The notes under the pieces were generated by a model. That model worked only from the letters and a program-made list of their open reading frames with translations, was not told the origin of the DNA and ran no database searches. From NCBI GenBank assembly GCA_040222995.1, contig JAVKBW010000053.1:248001-312000 (forward strand): a stretch of DNA of 64,000 nucleotides. The letters run 5' to 3'. Below are positions 8,422 to 18,080 of the stretch, piece after piece (the stretch's first letter is position 1; the number at the start of each line of letters is the position of its first letter). The translations under genes were made by a program, and so were the position numbers. This DNA comes from JAVKBW01 sp040222995 (GTDB lineage Bacteria; Pseudomonadota; Alphaproteobacteria; UBA8366; Aestuariispiraceae).

Positions 8422-9147
8422 ATGAGTATCTGGGGAAAAATTGTCGGCGGCGCTGCGGGGTTTGCGCTGGGCGGGCCTCTTGGAGCGTTGATCGGTGCGG
8501 TCGGCGGGCATTTTGTCGACCGAATGAACAAGGACAGCGATGTCCCGGACCGGCAGGAAAAATCGGTCGGCTTTACAATCGCCGTAATTGTGCTGGGCGC
8601 GAAAATGGCGAAGGCCGACGGTATCGTAACCGAAGATGAAGTATCTGCGTTCAAGCAGGTCTTTCATGTTCCGCCCGAAGAAATGAAAAATGTCTCGCGT
8701 GTCTTCAATCAGGCGCGCAAGGACTCCGCTGGGTACGAACCTTATGCGAAACAGGTTGCCGGCATGTTCCGCAACAATCCGGCGGTTCTGGAGGAGTTGT
8801 TGTGGTGTCTGGCGCATATCGCCAAGGCGGATGGCCGGATTCATCCTAACGAAAGGGAATTTCTGCGCGGCGTGGCCGACATCTTCGGTTTCGATACGGC
8901 GACGTTTGAACGGGTGACAGCGATTTCCGTCGACGGCGAACCGGAAGACCCGTACCGGGTTCTGGGTGTCGGGCCGGATGCGACGGATGCGGATGTAAAG
9001 GCCGCGCACCGCAAGCTGGTCATCGAAAATCATCCCGACAAACTGACAGCCCAGGGCATGCCGGAGGAATTCGTTGAACTCGCCAACAAGAAGCTGGCGG
9101 CGATCAATGCGGCCTACGACAAGATCAAAAAGCATCGCGGACTCTGA
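8422..9147 (+). CDS. djlA: DjlA-like co-chaperone (TerB + J domain), 241 aa
   Basis: Starts with a glycine-rich hydrophobic segment (GGAAGFALGGPLGALIGAVGG) that anchors DjlA-type proteins in the membrane. A TerB-like helical domain follows (about 48-165, with LGAKMAKADGIVTEDE), then a C-terminal J domain with HPD at 204-206 (IENHPDKL). This is the classic DjlA layout. It is expected to work with DnaK at the inner membrane, in E. coli linked to envelope stress. The amidase gene starts 9 bp downstream, so the two are likely one transcript. Confidence 0.9.
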   Translation: MSIWGKIVGGAAGFALGGPLGALIGAVGGHFVDRMNKDSDVPDRQEKSVGFTIAVIVLGAKMAKADGIVTEDEVSAFKQVFHVPPEEMKNVSRVFNQARKDSAGYEPYAKQVAGMFRNNPAVLEELLWCLAHIAKADGRIHPNEREFLRGVADIFGFDTATFERVTAISVDGEPEDPYRVLGVGPDATDADVKAAHRKLVIENHPDKLTAQGMPEEFVELANKKLAAINAAYDKIKKHRGL

Positions 9148-9156
9148 GCCGGTCTT

Positions 9157-9843
9157 ATGGTTTGCGTGATCACCGACCGGAAATCCCCGAATTTCGGCGA
9201 AAGACGCGGCGGCAATCCGGTTGATATGCTGGTGCTCCACTATACCGATGCGCCGGACTGCGAAACCGCGTTTCGCTGGTTGTGCGATCCGCAGCGGGAA
9301 GTCAGCGCCCACTACCTTATCGACGAGGACGGAACCGTTTTTCAGCTTGTCGATGAATCGAAGCGGGCGTGGCATGCCGGGGCCAGCTTCTGGCGCGGCG
9401 AAACCGATATCAATTCGCGCTCGATCGGTATTGAAATCCAGAATCCGGGTCATGGAAACGGCTACCGCCCGTTTCCCGAACCGCAGATGCAGGCAGTGAT
9501 CGACCTGTGCCGCGACATTACCGGGCGGTATGCCATTCCAGCCCGCAACATCCTGGCGCATTCCGATATCGCGCCGGGCCGCAAGATCGATCCGGGCGAA
9601 CTGTTCGACTGGCCGCGCCTGGCGGCGGCGGGCATCGGCTGTTTTCCCGATATTGCCGATGGATCGTCCGACGCCGATATCGGCGAAACGCTGGCTGCTA
9701 TCGGCTATGACCCGCAGGCAGAGCAGGCGGTTGCCGCCTTTCAGCGTCGCTACCGGCCGTCAGCAATCGACAACCACGCCGATGCCGAAACCCGGGCCCT
9801 GGCCGATGCGCTCTTGCAGCAGCTTGCCGGCACCAGTACATAG
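9157..9843 (+). CDS. amiD: N-acetylmuramoyl-L-alanine amidase (AmiD/AmpD family), 228 aa
   Basis: Zinc amidase of the amidase_2 family cutting the bond between N-acetylmuramic acid and L-alanine in peptidoglycan. The likely zinc ligands are H28 (MLVLHYTD), H135 (AHSDIAPGRK) and D145, with E93 (IGIEIQN) as the catalytic acid region. The C-terminal ~55 residues (DIGETLAAIGYDPQAEQAVAAFQRRY) look like a peptidoglycan-binding domain, as in AmiD. No signal peptide is seen, so it may act in cytoplasmic recycling as AmpD does. RNase P RNA begins a few bases after its stop. Confidence 0.9.
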   Translation: MVCVITDRKSPNFGERRGGNPVDMLVLHYTDAPDCETAFRWLCDPQREVSAHYLIDEDGTVFQLVDESKRAWHAGASFWRGETDINSRSIGIEIQNPGHGNGYRPFPEPQMQAVIDLCRDITGRYAIPARNILAHSDIAPGRKIDPGELFDWPRLAAAGIGCFPDIADGSSDADIGETLAAIGYDPQAEQAVAAFQRRYRPSAIDNHADAETRALADALLQQLAGTST

Positions 9844-9848
9844 CGGAC

Positions 9849-10256
<408 letters not shown>

Positions 10257-10276
10257 CTATGATCATCAGAGACGGA

Positions 10277-10786
10277 TCAGGCTGATTTCTTCAGTCTGGC
10301 GAACCGGTGGTCGGCGCGCTCCTTGGTCTGCAGCCAGTAATCGTCGACTTCTTCGGCCGGCACTTCGCCGTAAAGACCCATATGCTCTTCCGCCAGCAGG
10401 CGCATATAGGTACGGTCGGCTTCAGACCAGTGTTCGTAATGCCAGCGAATGCCGCTCGGCCGGATTTCTTCGGTCGCGACATAAAGATGCGCCGTCTCGA
10501 CAACCGGTCCGCACTGAATGTTGAACGGCGACAGGATATAGTCGATATCTTCGAAATAGTTGATGCGGTCGAGATCGGCTTCCGTCAAACGGCTGATCAG
10601 AACACCCGGCACAGATTGTGCGCCGTCAGGCACCAGCATCGGAAAGTCTTCGTCGTGCACCAGCTCGGTCCGGTGTCCCGGCAGGGTGCCCGCCTGCATC
10701 ACCGTATGGTCGAATCCCGACCCGAGGACGATGCGCAGCACCGTTTCGTCACGCAATGTACCGAAAAAGAACAGTGTCGGAACCAT
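10277..10786 (-). CDS. Gamma-glutamylcyclotransferase-like protein (GGCT/AIG2 fold), 169 aa
   Basis: The N-terminal TLFFFGTLRD matches the substrate-binding loop (YGSL/FGTL) of the GGCT family and E79 in NYFEDIDY is the likely catalytic glutamate. Such enzymes form 5-oxoproline from gamma-glutamyl substrates. The C-terminus has an extra helical segment (HWSEADRTYMRLLAEEHMG). ATG 10786 is chosen because GGAGGA lies 8 bases upstream; the frame could extend to TTG 10807. Stands alone, convergent with rnpB. Confidence 0.75.
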   Translation of the reverse strand: MVPTLFFFGTLRDETVLRIVLGSGFDHTVMQAGTLPGHRTELVHDEDFPMLVPDGAQSVPGVLISRLTEADLDRINYFEDIDYILSPFNIQCGPVVETAHLYVATEEIRPSGIRWHYEHWSEADRTYMRLLAEEHMGLYGEVPAEEVDDYWLQTKERADHRFARLKKSA

Positions 10787-10989
10787 GGCCACATCCTCCG
10801 GCGTCAAACAGCAAGCGCGCCGTCTTACAGAAAGCGGCTAACGAGTGCAATCCGAATTCTGATATGTCGATGGAAAGGGCGGCAGAACCAGCGCAGCCTT
10901 GCGGCATCTGGCGCAATTGTGGCACATACCGTTCTGAACCGGTTTCATGCACAAACGCTAGTTTCTTCCAATCAGAATGAGCTTCGATA

Positions 10990-11868
10990 ATGGCGGGTAA
11001 AGTAAATACAGCGATATTTCCCGTGGCCGGATTCGGAACACGTGTACTGCCAGCCACCAAGAGCTTTCCCAAGGAAATGCTTCCCGTCGTGGAACGGCCG
11101 CTGATCCATTACGCCGTGGCGGAAGCAGTGGAAGCCGGTATTGAAAAGATCGTGTTTGTGACCGGGCGCAACAAGCAGGCGCTGGAAGACTATTTCGACA
11201 TTGCATACGAACTGGACCGCACCCTGGCCGATCGCGGTAAAGAGGATGTTCGGGCAAGTCTGCGGGATTTTCTGCTGGAACCTGGACGGATCATATGTGT
11301 CCGTCAGATGGAGGCCCTGGGGCTGGGCCATGCCGTGTGGTGCGCCCGCAATGTTATCGATGACGGTCCGGTGGCCATCGTGTCGCCCGACGATCTGGTG
11401 AAAGCGCCGGTCGGTTGCGTCAAGCAACTTGTTGACGCGCATGCCAAGACCGGCGGCAACGTCGTTGCGGTGATGGACGTGCCGCGGGAGCACACCAACC
11501 GATACGGCATTCTGGATACCGACGAGCCGGATGGCGATCTGGTGCCGGTAAAAGGTCTGGTTGAAAAGCCTGATCCGGCGGAAGCGCCGTCGACTTTATC
11601 CATCATCGGGCGTTATGTGCTGATGCCGGAAGTTTTCGCGGAACTGGCACGGCACGAAACCGGTGCGGGCGGCGAAATCCAACTGACCGACGCAATGGCG
11701 AAACTGATCGGACGGCAACCGTTTCACGGGCTTCGGTTCGATGGCGACCGTTTCGATTGCGGCACGAAGATCGGCTGGCTTGAAGCGAATCTGGCATTCG
11801 GCCTCGACCACCCCGAACTGGGCCAGGAATTCACCGGCATTGTGCGCCGGTACGCTAAACAAATCTGA
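10990..11868 (+). CDS. galU: UTP-glucose-1-phosphate uridylyltransferase, 292 aa
   Basis: Makes UDP-glucose from glucose-1-phosphate and UTP for polysaccharide synthesis. The signature GFGTRVLPATKSFPKEMLPV near the N-terminus is the nucleotide-binding loop, and GRYVLMPEVF and GGEIQLTDAM are typical of GalU. Full length for the family. ugd starts 18 bp downstream, so the pair would supply UDP-glucose and then UDP-glucuronate. Confidence 0.95.
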   Translation: MAGKVNTAIFPVAGFGTRVLPATKSFPKEMLPVVERPLIHYAVAEAVEAGIEKIVFVTGRNKQALEDYFDIAYELDRTLADRGKEDVRASLRDFLLEPGRIICVRQMEALGLGHAVWCARNVIDDGPVAIVSPDDLVKAPVGCVKQLVDAHAKTGGNVVAVMDVPREHTNRYGILDTDEPDGDLVPVKGLVEKPDPAEAPSTLSIIGRYVLMPEVFAELARHETGAGGEIQLTDAMAKLIGRQPFHGLRFDGDRFDCGTKIGWLEANLAFGLDHPELGQEFTGIVRRYAKQI

Positions 11869-11886
11869 GATAAAGGGAATAAGAGC

Positions 11887-13197
11887 GTGCGATTGGCAAT
11901 GATCGGAACTGGATATGTCGGGCTCGTTTCCGGCGCCTGTTTCGCGGAGTTCGGTCATGACGTGATTTGCGTCGATATCGACCAATCGAAGATCGACCGG
12001 CTGAATGCTGGCGAGATACCGATCTATGAACCGGGTCTGGAAGATCTGGTGCACCGCAACGCCGAACAGGGCCGGCTGTCTTTCTCCATGGATCTGTCGA
12101 CGTCGATGAAAGATTGCGATCTTGCCTTTATCGCGGTCGGCACACCGCCGCGGCCGGAAGACGGTCATGCCGACCTCAGATATGTCTATCAGGCGGCGCG
12201 CGATATCGCGAACGCGGCCGGGCAGTATACGGTGATTGTCGACAAGTCGACGGTACCTGTCGGCACGGCAAGAGAGGTCATGGCGATTGTTGCGGAAGCC
12301 AATCCGAAAGCGGATATCGATGTCGTCTCGAACCCTGAATTTCTGCGCGAAGGCGCGGCGATCGAGGATTTCATGCATCCCGACCGGGTGGTTGTCGGCG
12401 CTGATTCCGAACGGGCGCGACGGGTCATGCGCGATCTTTACGCGCCGATGCTGGACAAGGGCATCCCGATTCTGATCACCGGCATCGAATCGGCCGAGAT
12501 CATCAAATACGCCACCAACGCCTTCCTTGCGACCAAGGTGACGTTCATCAACGAGTTGGCCGATCTGTGCGACAAGGTCGGCGGCAACATCGACCAGGTG
12601 GCCCGTGGTCTCGGTCTGGATGACCGGATCGGCCCGAAATTCCTGCGGGCCGGGCCAGGCTACGGCGGGTCGTGTTTCCCGAAAGATACGCTGGCGCTGG
12701 TCAAAACGGCGGCGACGGTCGGCGCGCCGATCAGAATTGTCGAAACGGTGGTTGCGCGCAACGACCAGCGCAAGCGTGACATGGCCGAGCGGATCGCCAG
12801 AGCCGTTGGCGGTTCGGTTTCCGGTCTGACGATCGGCATCCTTGGCCTGACCTTCAAACCCGACACCGACGACATGCGCGACAGCCCGGCCATCGATATT
12901 GTCCGGGAGCTTGAGGCCAAGGGCGCCACGCTGCAGGTATACGATCCGGAAGGCATGGAACAGGCGAAGCCGTTGATGCCGGATGTTGAGTGGAAGAAGA
13001 ACGGTTACGAAGTCGCCGACGGCGCCGATGCGCTGGTTCTGGTCACCGAGTGGCGTGAATTCTCGGAACTGGATTTCGACCGGATACTGGCATCGATGAA
13101 GCGGCCGGTATTTGTCGATCTGCGGAACCTTTTCAATCCGGAAAGAATGCAACAGGCCGGGTTTGAATACTATAGTATCGGTCGGCCGAACAACTAG
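11887..13197 (+). CDS. ugd: UDP-glucose 6-dehydrogenase, 436 aa
   Basis: NAD-dependent enzyme oxidising UDP-glucose to UDP-glucuronate. N-terminal Rossmann motif MIGTGYVGLVSGACFAEFGH, catalytic C263 in GYGGSCFPKDT, and a C-terminal UDP-binding domain beginning at GILGLTFKPDTDDMRDS. GTG start. Full length. Its stop codon TAG (13195-13197) is also the first three bases of a long inverted-repeat element, an unusual junction. Partner of galU; with the downstream mutase it forms a precursor cluster for capsule, LPS or exopolysaccharide. Confidence 0.96.
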   Translation: MRLAMIGTGYVGLVSGACFAEFGHDVICVDIDQSKIDRLNAGEIPIYEPGLEDLVHRNAEQGRLSFSMDLSTSMKDCDLAFIAVGTPPRPEDGHADLRYVYQAARDIANAAGQYTVIVDKSTVPVGTAREVMAIVAEANPKADIDVVSNPEFLREGAAIEDFMHPDRVVVGADSERARRVMRDLYAPMLDKGIPILITGIESAEIIKYATNAFLATKVTFINELADLCDKVGGNIDQVARGLGLDDRIGPKFLRAGPGYGGSCFPKDTLALVKTAATVGAPIRIVETVVARNDQRKRDMAERIARAVGGSVSGLTIGILGLTFKPDTDDMRDSPAIDIVRELEAKGATLQVYDPEGMEQAKPLMPDVEWKKNGYEVADGADALVLVTEWREFSELDFDRILASMKRPVFVDLRNLFNPERMQQAGFEYYSIGRPNN

Positions 13198-13572
13198 AGC
13201 GGTTCACGCTTGATCGGAATCGCGTCGACGGAACCGGTTTGCGGCGTCACTATGAACGAGGACGAAGGACATGCAGGAGCATATTCGAGAACGAGTGAAG
13301 ACGCGCCGCCGCGAAACGGTCCGTCCCATACGGGTTGGCCCGCGCCGGGCGCCCGGTTCGTTGCGCGTCTTGCGCATCCCGCACCCGGACGGGTGCGGAA
13401 AAGATGCTCAACAGATTGAAAGTGAGATCAAAGTTACCCGCGATCGCGGCGATGCCGCCGGTCGCGGTTTGATCTCGCCCGATGCGCACGGCATCGCGCT
13501 TCGGCGCGCGCCTGCCATGCATCCCGGCGCAGCGTCAACGACGCTGCTTCCGATTAAACGTGAAACGCTCTA
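13195..13572. repeat. 378-bp palindromic intergenic element with terminal inverted repeats
   Basis: This fills almost the whole ugd-mutase gap. The left end 13195-13219 (TAGAGCGGTTCACGCTTGAT...) and the right end 13548-13572 match as inverted repeats at 22 of 25 positions, differing only at three places. Inside are further stems: AAGACGCGC (13298-13306) with GCGCGTCTT (13363-13371); CCGCACCCG with CGGGTGCGG (13379-13398), closed by GCATC/GATGC; and GAGATCAAA with TTTGATCTC (13424-13476) enclosing CCGCGA/TCGCGG. No transposase or credible frame. The terminal sequence resembles short intergenic palindromes I associate with alphaproteobacterial genomes; here two ends bracket a larger structured body, MITE-like. 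Confidence 0.75.
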
Positions 13573-13589
13573 ACGGGTGATACAGGCAA

Positions 13590-14981
13590 ATGGCGTTCAA
13601 GGGTCATAAGTTTCATTCTTCAGTGTTGCGGGAATACGATATTCGCGGCGTTGTCGGTAAGACTCTGTCGACGGCGGATGCGCTGGCGATCGGACGCACG
13701 CTGGGAACCATCGTCTGCGCCGGGGGCGGCCGGGTCGCGGTCGTCGGCTATGACGGACGCCATTCCTCTCCGGCGCTCGAAGAGGAAGTGGCGCGAGGCC
13801 TCGCCTCCTGCGGTCTTTTCGTGTTGCGGATCGGCCTGGTGCCGACACCGGCGGTGTATTTCGCCTCGCGGGTGCTGAACGCGGCGGTCGGCGTTATGAT
13901 CACCGGATCGCACAATCCGCCTGAATACAACGGGTTCAAAATGGTCGTCGGCAACAAGCCGTTCTATGGCAGCAGCATCCAGCGGCTGGGCGAACAGGCG
14001 GCGCGCGGCGTGTGGCTGCGCGGCGAAGGCGGTGTTGTCGAAGCCGATGCCTCTGCGGCCTATATCGACCGGATCATGAAGGATTATCCGTTGCGCAAGG
14101 GGCTTCGAGTTGCCTGGGATCCGGGCAATGGATCGACCGGAGACGTTGTGATGCGGCTGGCGCGCCGGTTGCCGGGCGAGCACTACATGATCAACGAAAA
14201 GATCGACGGCAATTTTCCGGCGCATCATCCCGACCCGACGGTGGAAGCCAACCTGGAACAGCTCAAGCAGCTTGTCGCCGAGGAAAAGTGCGACATCGGC
14301 ATCGGCTTCGACGGCGACGGCGATCGGATTGGCGTCGTTGACGGAAAGGGCCGGGTTCTGTGGGGCGACCAGTTGATCGCGATCCTGGCGCGGGATGTAC
14401 TTGGCCGCATTCCGGGCGCAACAGTTATTGCAGACGTCAAGGCGAGCCAGATGCTGTTCGACGAAATCAGCCGGCTTGGCGGCAGACCGCAGATGGCGCC
14501 CAGCGGGCATTCCATCATAAAACATGAAATGTCGAAAACGAACGCACCGCTGGCCGGTGAAATGAGCGGCCACATCTTCATGGCCGACATGTATTACGGC
14601 TACGACGATGCGCCCTATGTCGCAGTTCGCCTGCTGCGGTATCTGGTTGAATCCGGCAAGTCGATAGCGGATCTGAGGGACGAGTTGCCGACCATGGTCA
14701 ACACGCCGGAAATCCGGTTCGATGTGCCGGAAGAACGCAAGTTCGCCATTGTCGAGGAAGTGAAAAACCGGCTTCAGAATACCGATGCGGATGTGATCGA
14801 CATCGATGGCGTTCGGGTCAACGAGAAAGAAGGCTGGTGGCTTATCCGCGCATCGAACACGCAGAATTCGCTGGTCGCGCGATGCGAGGCGAAAGACGAA
14901 GCCGGGCTTGAAGTGCTCAAGTCCCGTTTGGCGGATCAGCTTTCGAAATCCGGTGTTACGCTCGATTTCGCCGCCAATTGA
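13590..14981 (+). CDS. Phosphomannomutase/phosphoglucomutase (AlgC type), 463 aa
   Basis: Interconverts hexose 1- and 6-phosphates, supplying glucose-1-phosphate to GalU and mannose-1-phosphate for GDP-sugars. The phosphoserine loop TGSHNPPEYNG has S107 as the catalytic serine; the metal loop DGDGDR is at 241-246; GEMSGHIF is the sugar-binding loop and RASNTQNSLVARCEA the C-terminal phosphate-binding loop. Length 463 residues equals that of AlgC-type enzymes. The ATG follows the palindromic element by 17 bp. Whether it prefers glucose or mannose cannot be read from sequence. Confidence 0.93.
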   Translation: MAFKGHKFHSSVLREYDIRGVVGKTLSTADALAIGRTLGTIVCAGGGRVAVVGYDGRHSSPALEEEVARGLASCGLFVLRIGLVPTPAVYFASRVLNAAVGVMITGSHNPPEYNGFKMVVGNKPFYGSSIQRLGEQAARGVWLRGEGGVVEADASAAYIDRIMKDYPLRKGLRVAWDPGNGSTGDVVMRLARRLPGEHYMINEKIDGNFPAHHPDPTVEANLEQLKQLVAEEKCDIGIGFDGDGDRIGVVDGKGRVLWGDQLIAILARDVLGRIPGATVIADVKASQMLFDEISRLGGRPQMAPSGHSIIKHEMSKTNAPLAGEMSGHIFMADMYYGYDDAPYVAVRLLRYLVESGKSIADLRDELPTMVNTPEIRFDVPEERKFAIVEEVKNRLQNTDADVIDIDGVRVNEKEGWWLIRASNTQNSLVARCEAKDEAGLEVLKSRLADQLSKSGVTLDFAAN

Positions 14982-15052
14982 TCGGATGGCGCCGCAGCGC
15001 TTTTTACGCTAGGCTCGCCCCGCCGATAGAACTTTTTTCGGAAGGGTTTGCG

Positions 15053-16291
15053 ATGGATCTTGCACAGAAAATCGTTGTTGACGACCGTTTCCGGGCGCGC
15101 TCTGTTATCGCTGAGGCGTCCGACCGCCGGCTTGTCGTCGAATGGGCCGACGGCAGGATCAGCCGCTTCCCCTACATCTGGCTTCGCCATGCCTGTTTCT
15201 TTCCTGTGCAGGGCCGGCCGGAACAGGCACCGGATGCAGCGCCGCTGCTGGTGGAAGACCCTGACCTGCCTGTTATAGGCGGACTGGCCTGGGACGATGT
15301 TACCGTCTCGATCGACTGGTCGCATGATGGCTCTACAACCCGGCACGACCTGGCAGACCTTCGGCGCTTTTGCATATCGGACGCGGCAAGGGCTGAACGG
15401 TCGCCGCCCGCAAAGACATGGACGGCGAACGACGCTTTGGATTTCCCGTGGTTTACTCCGGGCAGCCTCGACAAGCCTGAGGAAAGACTGGCGGTATTCG
15501 AACATCTGATGACCCGGGGTATAGTTTTATTGCGGGGATTCCCGACTGACAGGAAAACGCTGTTTGCCATCGCCGACCGCTTCGGGCCGATACGGCGGAC
15601 CCATTTCGGCGACGTGTTCGATATCCGCTCGACACCGCAGGATAATCTTGGAAACAGGGAAAAGGTTGGCGCGACAGCGCATAACGCGCAAGCGCCGCAC
15701 ACGGATGAAAGCTACCGCCATGGTCCGCCGGGCATCAGTGTCTTTCACTGCCTGAAACCCCATCCGGGCGGGCAGGGCGCGTCCATCTTTCTCGACGGCT
15801 TCAAGGCTGCCGAGCGGCTGCGAATGACAAACCCTGACGCCTTTTCGCTCCTTTCGACGACACCGGTGATGTACCGGGCAGAGCGAAATGCTGAAGAACG
15901 GTTCCGGACCTGGCAGCGGATGATCGCGACGGATCATAACGGGGCGGTGCGGGGGGTCGCCGTCAGCGACCGAACACTGGCCCCGTTGAGCCTGCCCGAG
16001 GATCGGATCGAACCGGCATACCGGGCGATCAGAGCCTTCGAGGAACAACTGGCGGCAACCGACCTGATGTTCGAACGGCTTCTGGAGCCCGGCGAAGTGG
16101 TGATATTCGACAACCACCGCATTTTGCACGCCCGACGGGCTTTCGACCCCATGGCGGGCGAACGGCATTTGCAGCAGGTGGCCGTCGACCGGGAAGAGTT
16201 TCACAACGTCATGCGGCTGCTGGCCGGAAAATGCGGCCGGGAGGACCTAGCGAATCTCGATACCGATAGCGGCGTCCTGACCCAGCGCTAG
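15053..16291 (+). CDS. Gamma-butyrobetaine dioxygenase-like Fe(II)/2OG oxygenase (DUF971 + TauD), 412 aa
   Basis: The N-terminal ~95 residues match the GBBH-like (DUF971) domain (RLVVEWADGRISRFPYIWLRHAC) and the rest is a TauD-type oxygenase. The iron ligands would be H216 and D218 (APHTDESYR) and H359 (RILHARRAF). Gamma-butyrobetaine hydroxylase makes carnitine; the related trimethyllysine hydroxylase is the alternative. Both act on quaternary trimethylammonium substrates, in keeping with the betaine-related genes downstream. Start at ATG 15053 because GGAAGGG precedes it. Its stop overlaps that of the convergent nitronate monooxygenase. Confidence 0.8.
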   Translation: MDLAQKIVVDDRFRARSVIAEASDRRLVVEWADGRISRFPYIWLRHACFFPVQGRPEQAPDAAPLLVEDPDLPVIGGLAWDDVTVSIDWSHDGSTTRHDLADLRRFCISDAARAERSPPAKTWTANDALDFPWFTPGSLDKPEERLAVFEHLMTRGIVLLRGFPTDRKTLFAIADRFGPIRRTHFGDVFDIRSTPQDNLGNREKVGATAHNAQAPHTDESYRHGPPGISVFHCLKPHPGGQGASIFLDGFKAAERLRMTNPDAFSLLSTTPVMYRAERNAEERFRTWQRMIATDHNGAVRGVAVSDRTLAPLSLPEDRIEPAYRAIRAFEEQLAATDLMFERLLEPGEVVIFDNHRILHARRAFDPMAGERHLQQVAVDREEFHNVMRLLAGKCGREDLANLDTDSGVLTQR

Positions 16292-17238
16292 ACCGAACGC
16301 GCGTCGTCATACTGTTTCGCCAGCCGATCGACATAGTCCGCCACCGGACGCACCGCGTCGATGACGCCGATGCCCTGTCCTGCCCCCCAGATATCGCGCC
16401 ACGCTTTCGGTTTATCCGATTCGGTTTCCGGTTCAGGGCCTTCCCTGTCGCCGAAATCCATTTTCGAAACGCCGCCTTTCGGCAGGTTGTCGGGGTCCAT
16501 GCCGTACTTCTCGATGGAGCCACGCAGGTAGTTCGAATTCACGCCGGAAAACGCATCCGTATAGACGATATCGGCCGCGCCGGATCGGGCGACCATCTCC
16601 TTGTAATCGGCGCTGACCGACGCTTCCTCGGTCGCCAGAAACGGCGAGCCGATATAGGCGAGGTCAGCCCCCATGACCTGCGCGGCGCGGACGGCTCTTC
16701 CGGAGGCAATCGACCCGGCCAGCACCAGCGGTCCGTCGAACCATTGGCGGATTTCCTGCACCAGTGCAAAGGGTGACCAGGTGCCGGCATGCGCACCCCC
16801 GCCGGCGGCGACAGCGATCAGGCCATCCGCGCCTTTTTCAATGGCCTTGCGGGCGAACCGGTCGTTGATCACGTCGTGCAGCACGATGCCGCCGTAGGCG
16901 TGAACGGCGGCGTTCACGTCTTCCCGCGCACCAAGCGAGGTGATGATGATCGGCACCTTATGGCGGATGCACAGATCGAGATCGTGATCCAGCCGGCTGT
17001 TCGATTTGTGGACGATCTGGTTGACGGCGAACGGCGCTGCGTCAGGCGCCAATGTTTCCTCAAGCTGCGACAGCCAGTCGCCAAGCACTTCTTTCGGCCG
17101 GGCGTTCAACGCCGGAAACGCACCGACGATGCCGGCGCGGCATTGTGCGATCACCAGATCCGGGCCACTGGCGATATACATCGGCGCACCGATGACCGGC
17201 AGCCGTAAACAGTTTTTCAGAATGGGGGGCAGGGACAT
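16288..17238 (-). CDS. Nitronate monooxygenase (2-nitropropane dioxygenase family), 316 aa
   Basis: FMN TIM-barrel enzyme oxidising nitronates such as propionate 3-nitronate. Recognised from LPVIGAPMYIASGPDL at the N-terminus, VAAGGGAHAGTWSPFAL (contains the usual catalytic His) and the FMN-phosphate segment VMGADLAYIGSPFLATEE. Start set at ATG 17238; the open frame reaches 17370 but the upstream residues are not conserved-looking. It overlaps the stop codon of the dioxygenase gene by four bases, an arrangement that leaves no room for a terminator. Confidence 0.88.
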   Translation of the reverse strand: MSLPPILKNCLRLPVIGAPMYIASGPDLVIAQCRAGIVGAFPALNARPKEVLGDWLSQLEETLAPDAAPFAVNQIVHKSNSRLDHDLDLCIRHKVPIIITSLGAREDVNAAVHAYGGIVLHDVINDRFARKAIEKGADGLIAVAAGGGAHAGTWSPFALVQEIRQWFDGPLVLAGSIASGRAVRAAQVMGADLAYIGSPFLATEEASVSADYKEMVARSGAADIVYTDAFSGVNSNYLRGSIEKYGMDPDNLPKGGVSKMDFGDREGPEPETESDKPKAWRDIWGAGQGIGVIDAVRPVADYVDRLAKQYDDARSV

Positions 17239-17316
17239 GGTCTGTTTCGTTTGGCCGGGATGGAGAATTCCGTTATCTCTGACGCGGGTAGGATCGGTAG
17301 TCAAAGGAAACACGCC

Positions 17317-18024
17317 ATGGCGATCAAGGGTATTCTGTTCGACAAGGACGGCACGTTGCTGGATTTTCATGAAACCTGGATGCCGTCTATCAAGGCGCTG
17401 GTCGGGTTTCTGGGCGACGGCCGGCCGGAACTTGAAGACCGTCTGCTGGAAACCGGCGGGTTCGACAAGGCAACGGGGCGGGTTCTCTCAGGCAGCATTC
17501 TAGCCGCCGGGCATCCCGGCGATCTGGCGGAAGCCTGGGTCGATCTTCTGCCGGAACACGCCCGCGATCTCGACAAGGTCACGGCGATTATCGAGGCGTT
17601 CTTTGAAGAGAATGTCGAACCGAAACCGGTCTGCGACTTGTCCGCCTTCGCCGATGCGCTGCTGGCGCAGGGCATGGTGCTGGGGATTGCAACGAACGAC
17701 AGCGCCGCCGGTATCGAAACCTCGCTGAACGGCACCGGCTTTCTGGAAAAGGTCGCCTTCAAGGCGGGTTATGACAGCGGACATGGCGGCAAACCCGGCC
17801 CCGGCATGGGGCTGGCCTTCTGCAAGGCGACCGGCCTCGATCCCTCCGAAGTGATGATGGTCGGCGACAATTCCCACGACATGGAAATGGGCCGGGCGGC
17901 AGGCTGCGGTATGCTGGTCGGCGTGCTGACCGGCAATTCCAGCCGCGACGACCTGACCCCGATGGCCGACCATGTTCTGGACACGATCGAGGGATTGCCG
18001 GCGCTGGTTGCTACCGGCATCTGA
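17317..18024 (+). CDS. HAD-superfamily phosphatase (phosphoglycolate phosphatase-like), 235 aa
   Basis: Haloacid dehalogenase-fold hydrolase. Motif I is D9-K-D11-G-T (GILFDKDGTLLDF), motif III the Lys in GHGGKPGPGMG, and motif IV GDNSHDMEMGRAAG. The cap domain position fits subclass IA, phosphoglycolate phosphatase or a related sugar-phosphate phosphatase. AAAGGA precedes ATG 17317. Divergent from the nitronate monooxygenase (78 bp apart). It ends 56 bp before the FMN riboswitch. Confidence 0.85.
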   Translation: MAIKGILFDKDGTLLDFHETWMPSIKALVGFLGDGRPELEDRLLETGGFDKATGRVLSGSILAAGHPGDLAEAWVDLLPEHARDLDKVTAIIEAFFEENVEPKPVCDLSAFADALLAQGMVLGIATNDSAAGIETSLNGTGFLEKVAFKAGYDSGHGGKPGPGMGLAFCKATGLDPSEVMMVGDNSHDMEMGRAAGCGMLVGVLTGNSSRDDLTPMADHVLDTIEGLPALVATGI

Positions 18025-18080
18025 CCACGCGCCATTCACTGCTTGAAAGGCGGGATAAAATCCATAAAGTTCGCGCCATA

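Noticed and set aside
10920..10936. TGGCAC box resembling a sigma54 -24 element upstream of galU
   Set aside because: The -12 GC is missing at the required spacing (TC instead).
11596..13152. Minus-strand open frame of 518 codons opposite ugd
   Set aside because: ugd is unambiguous on the plus strand; the antisense product shows no domain.
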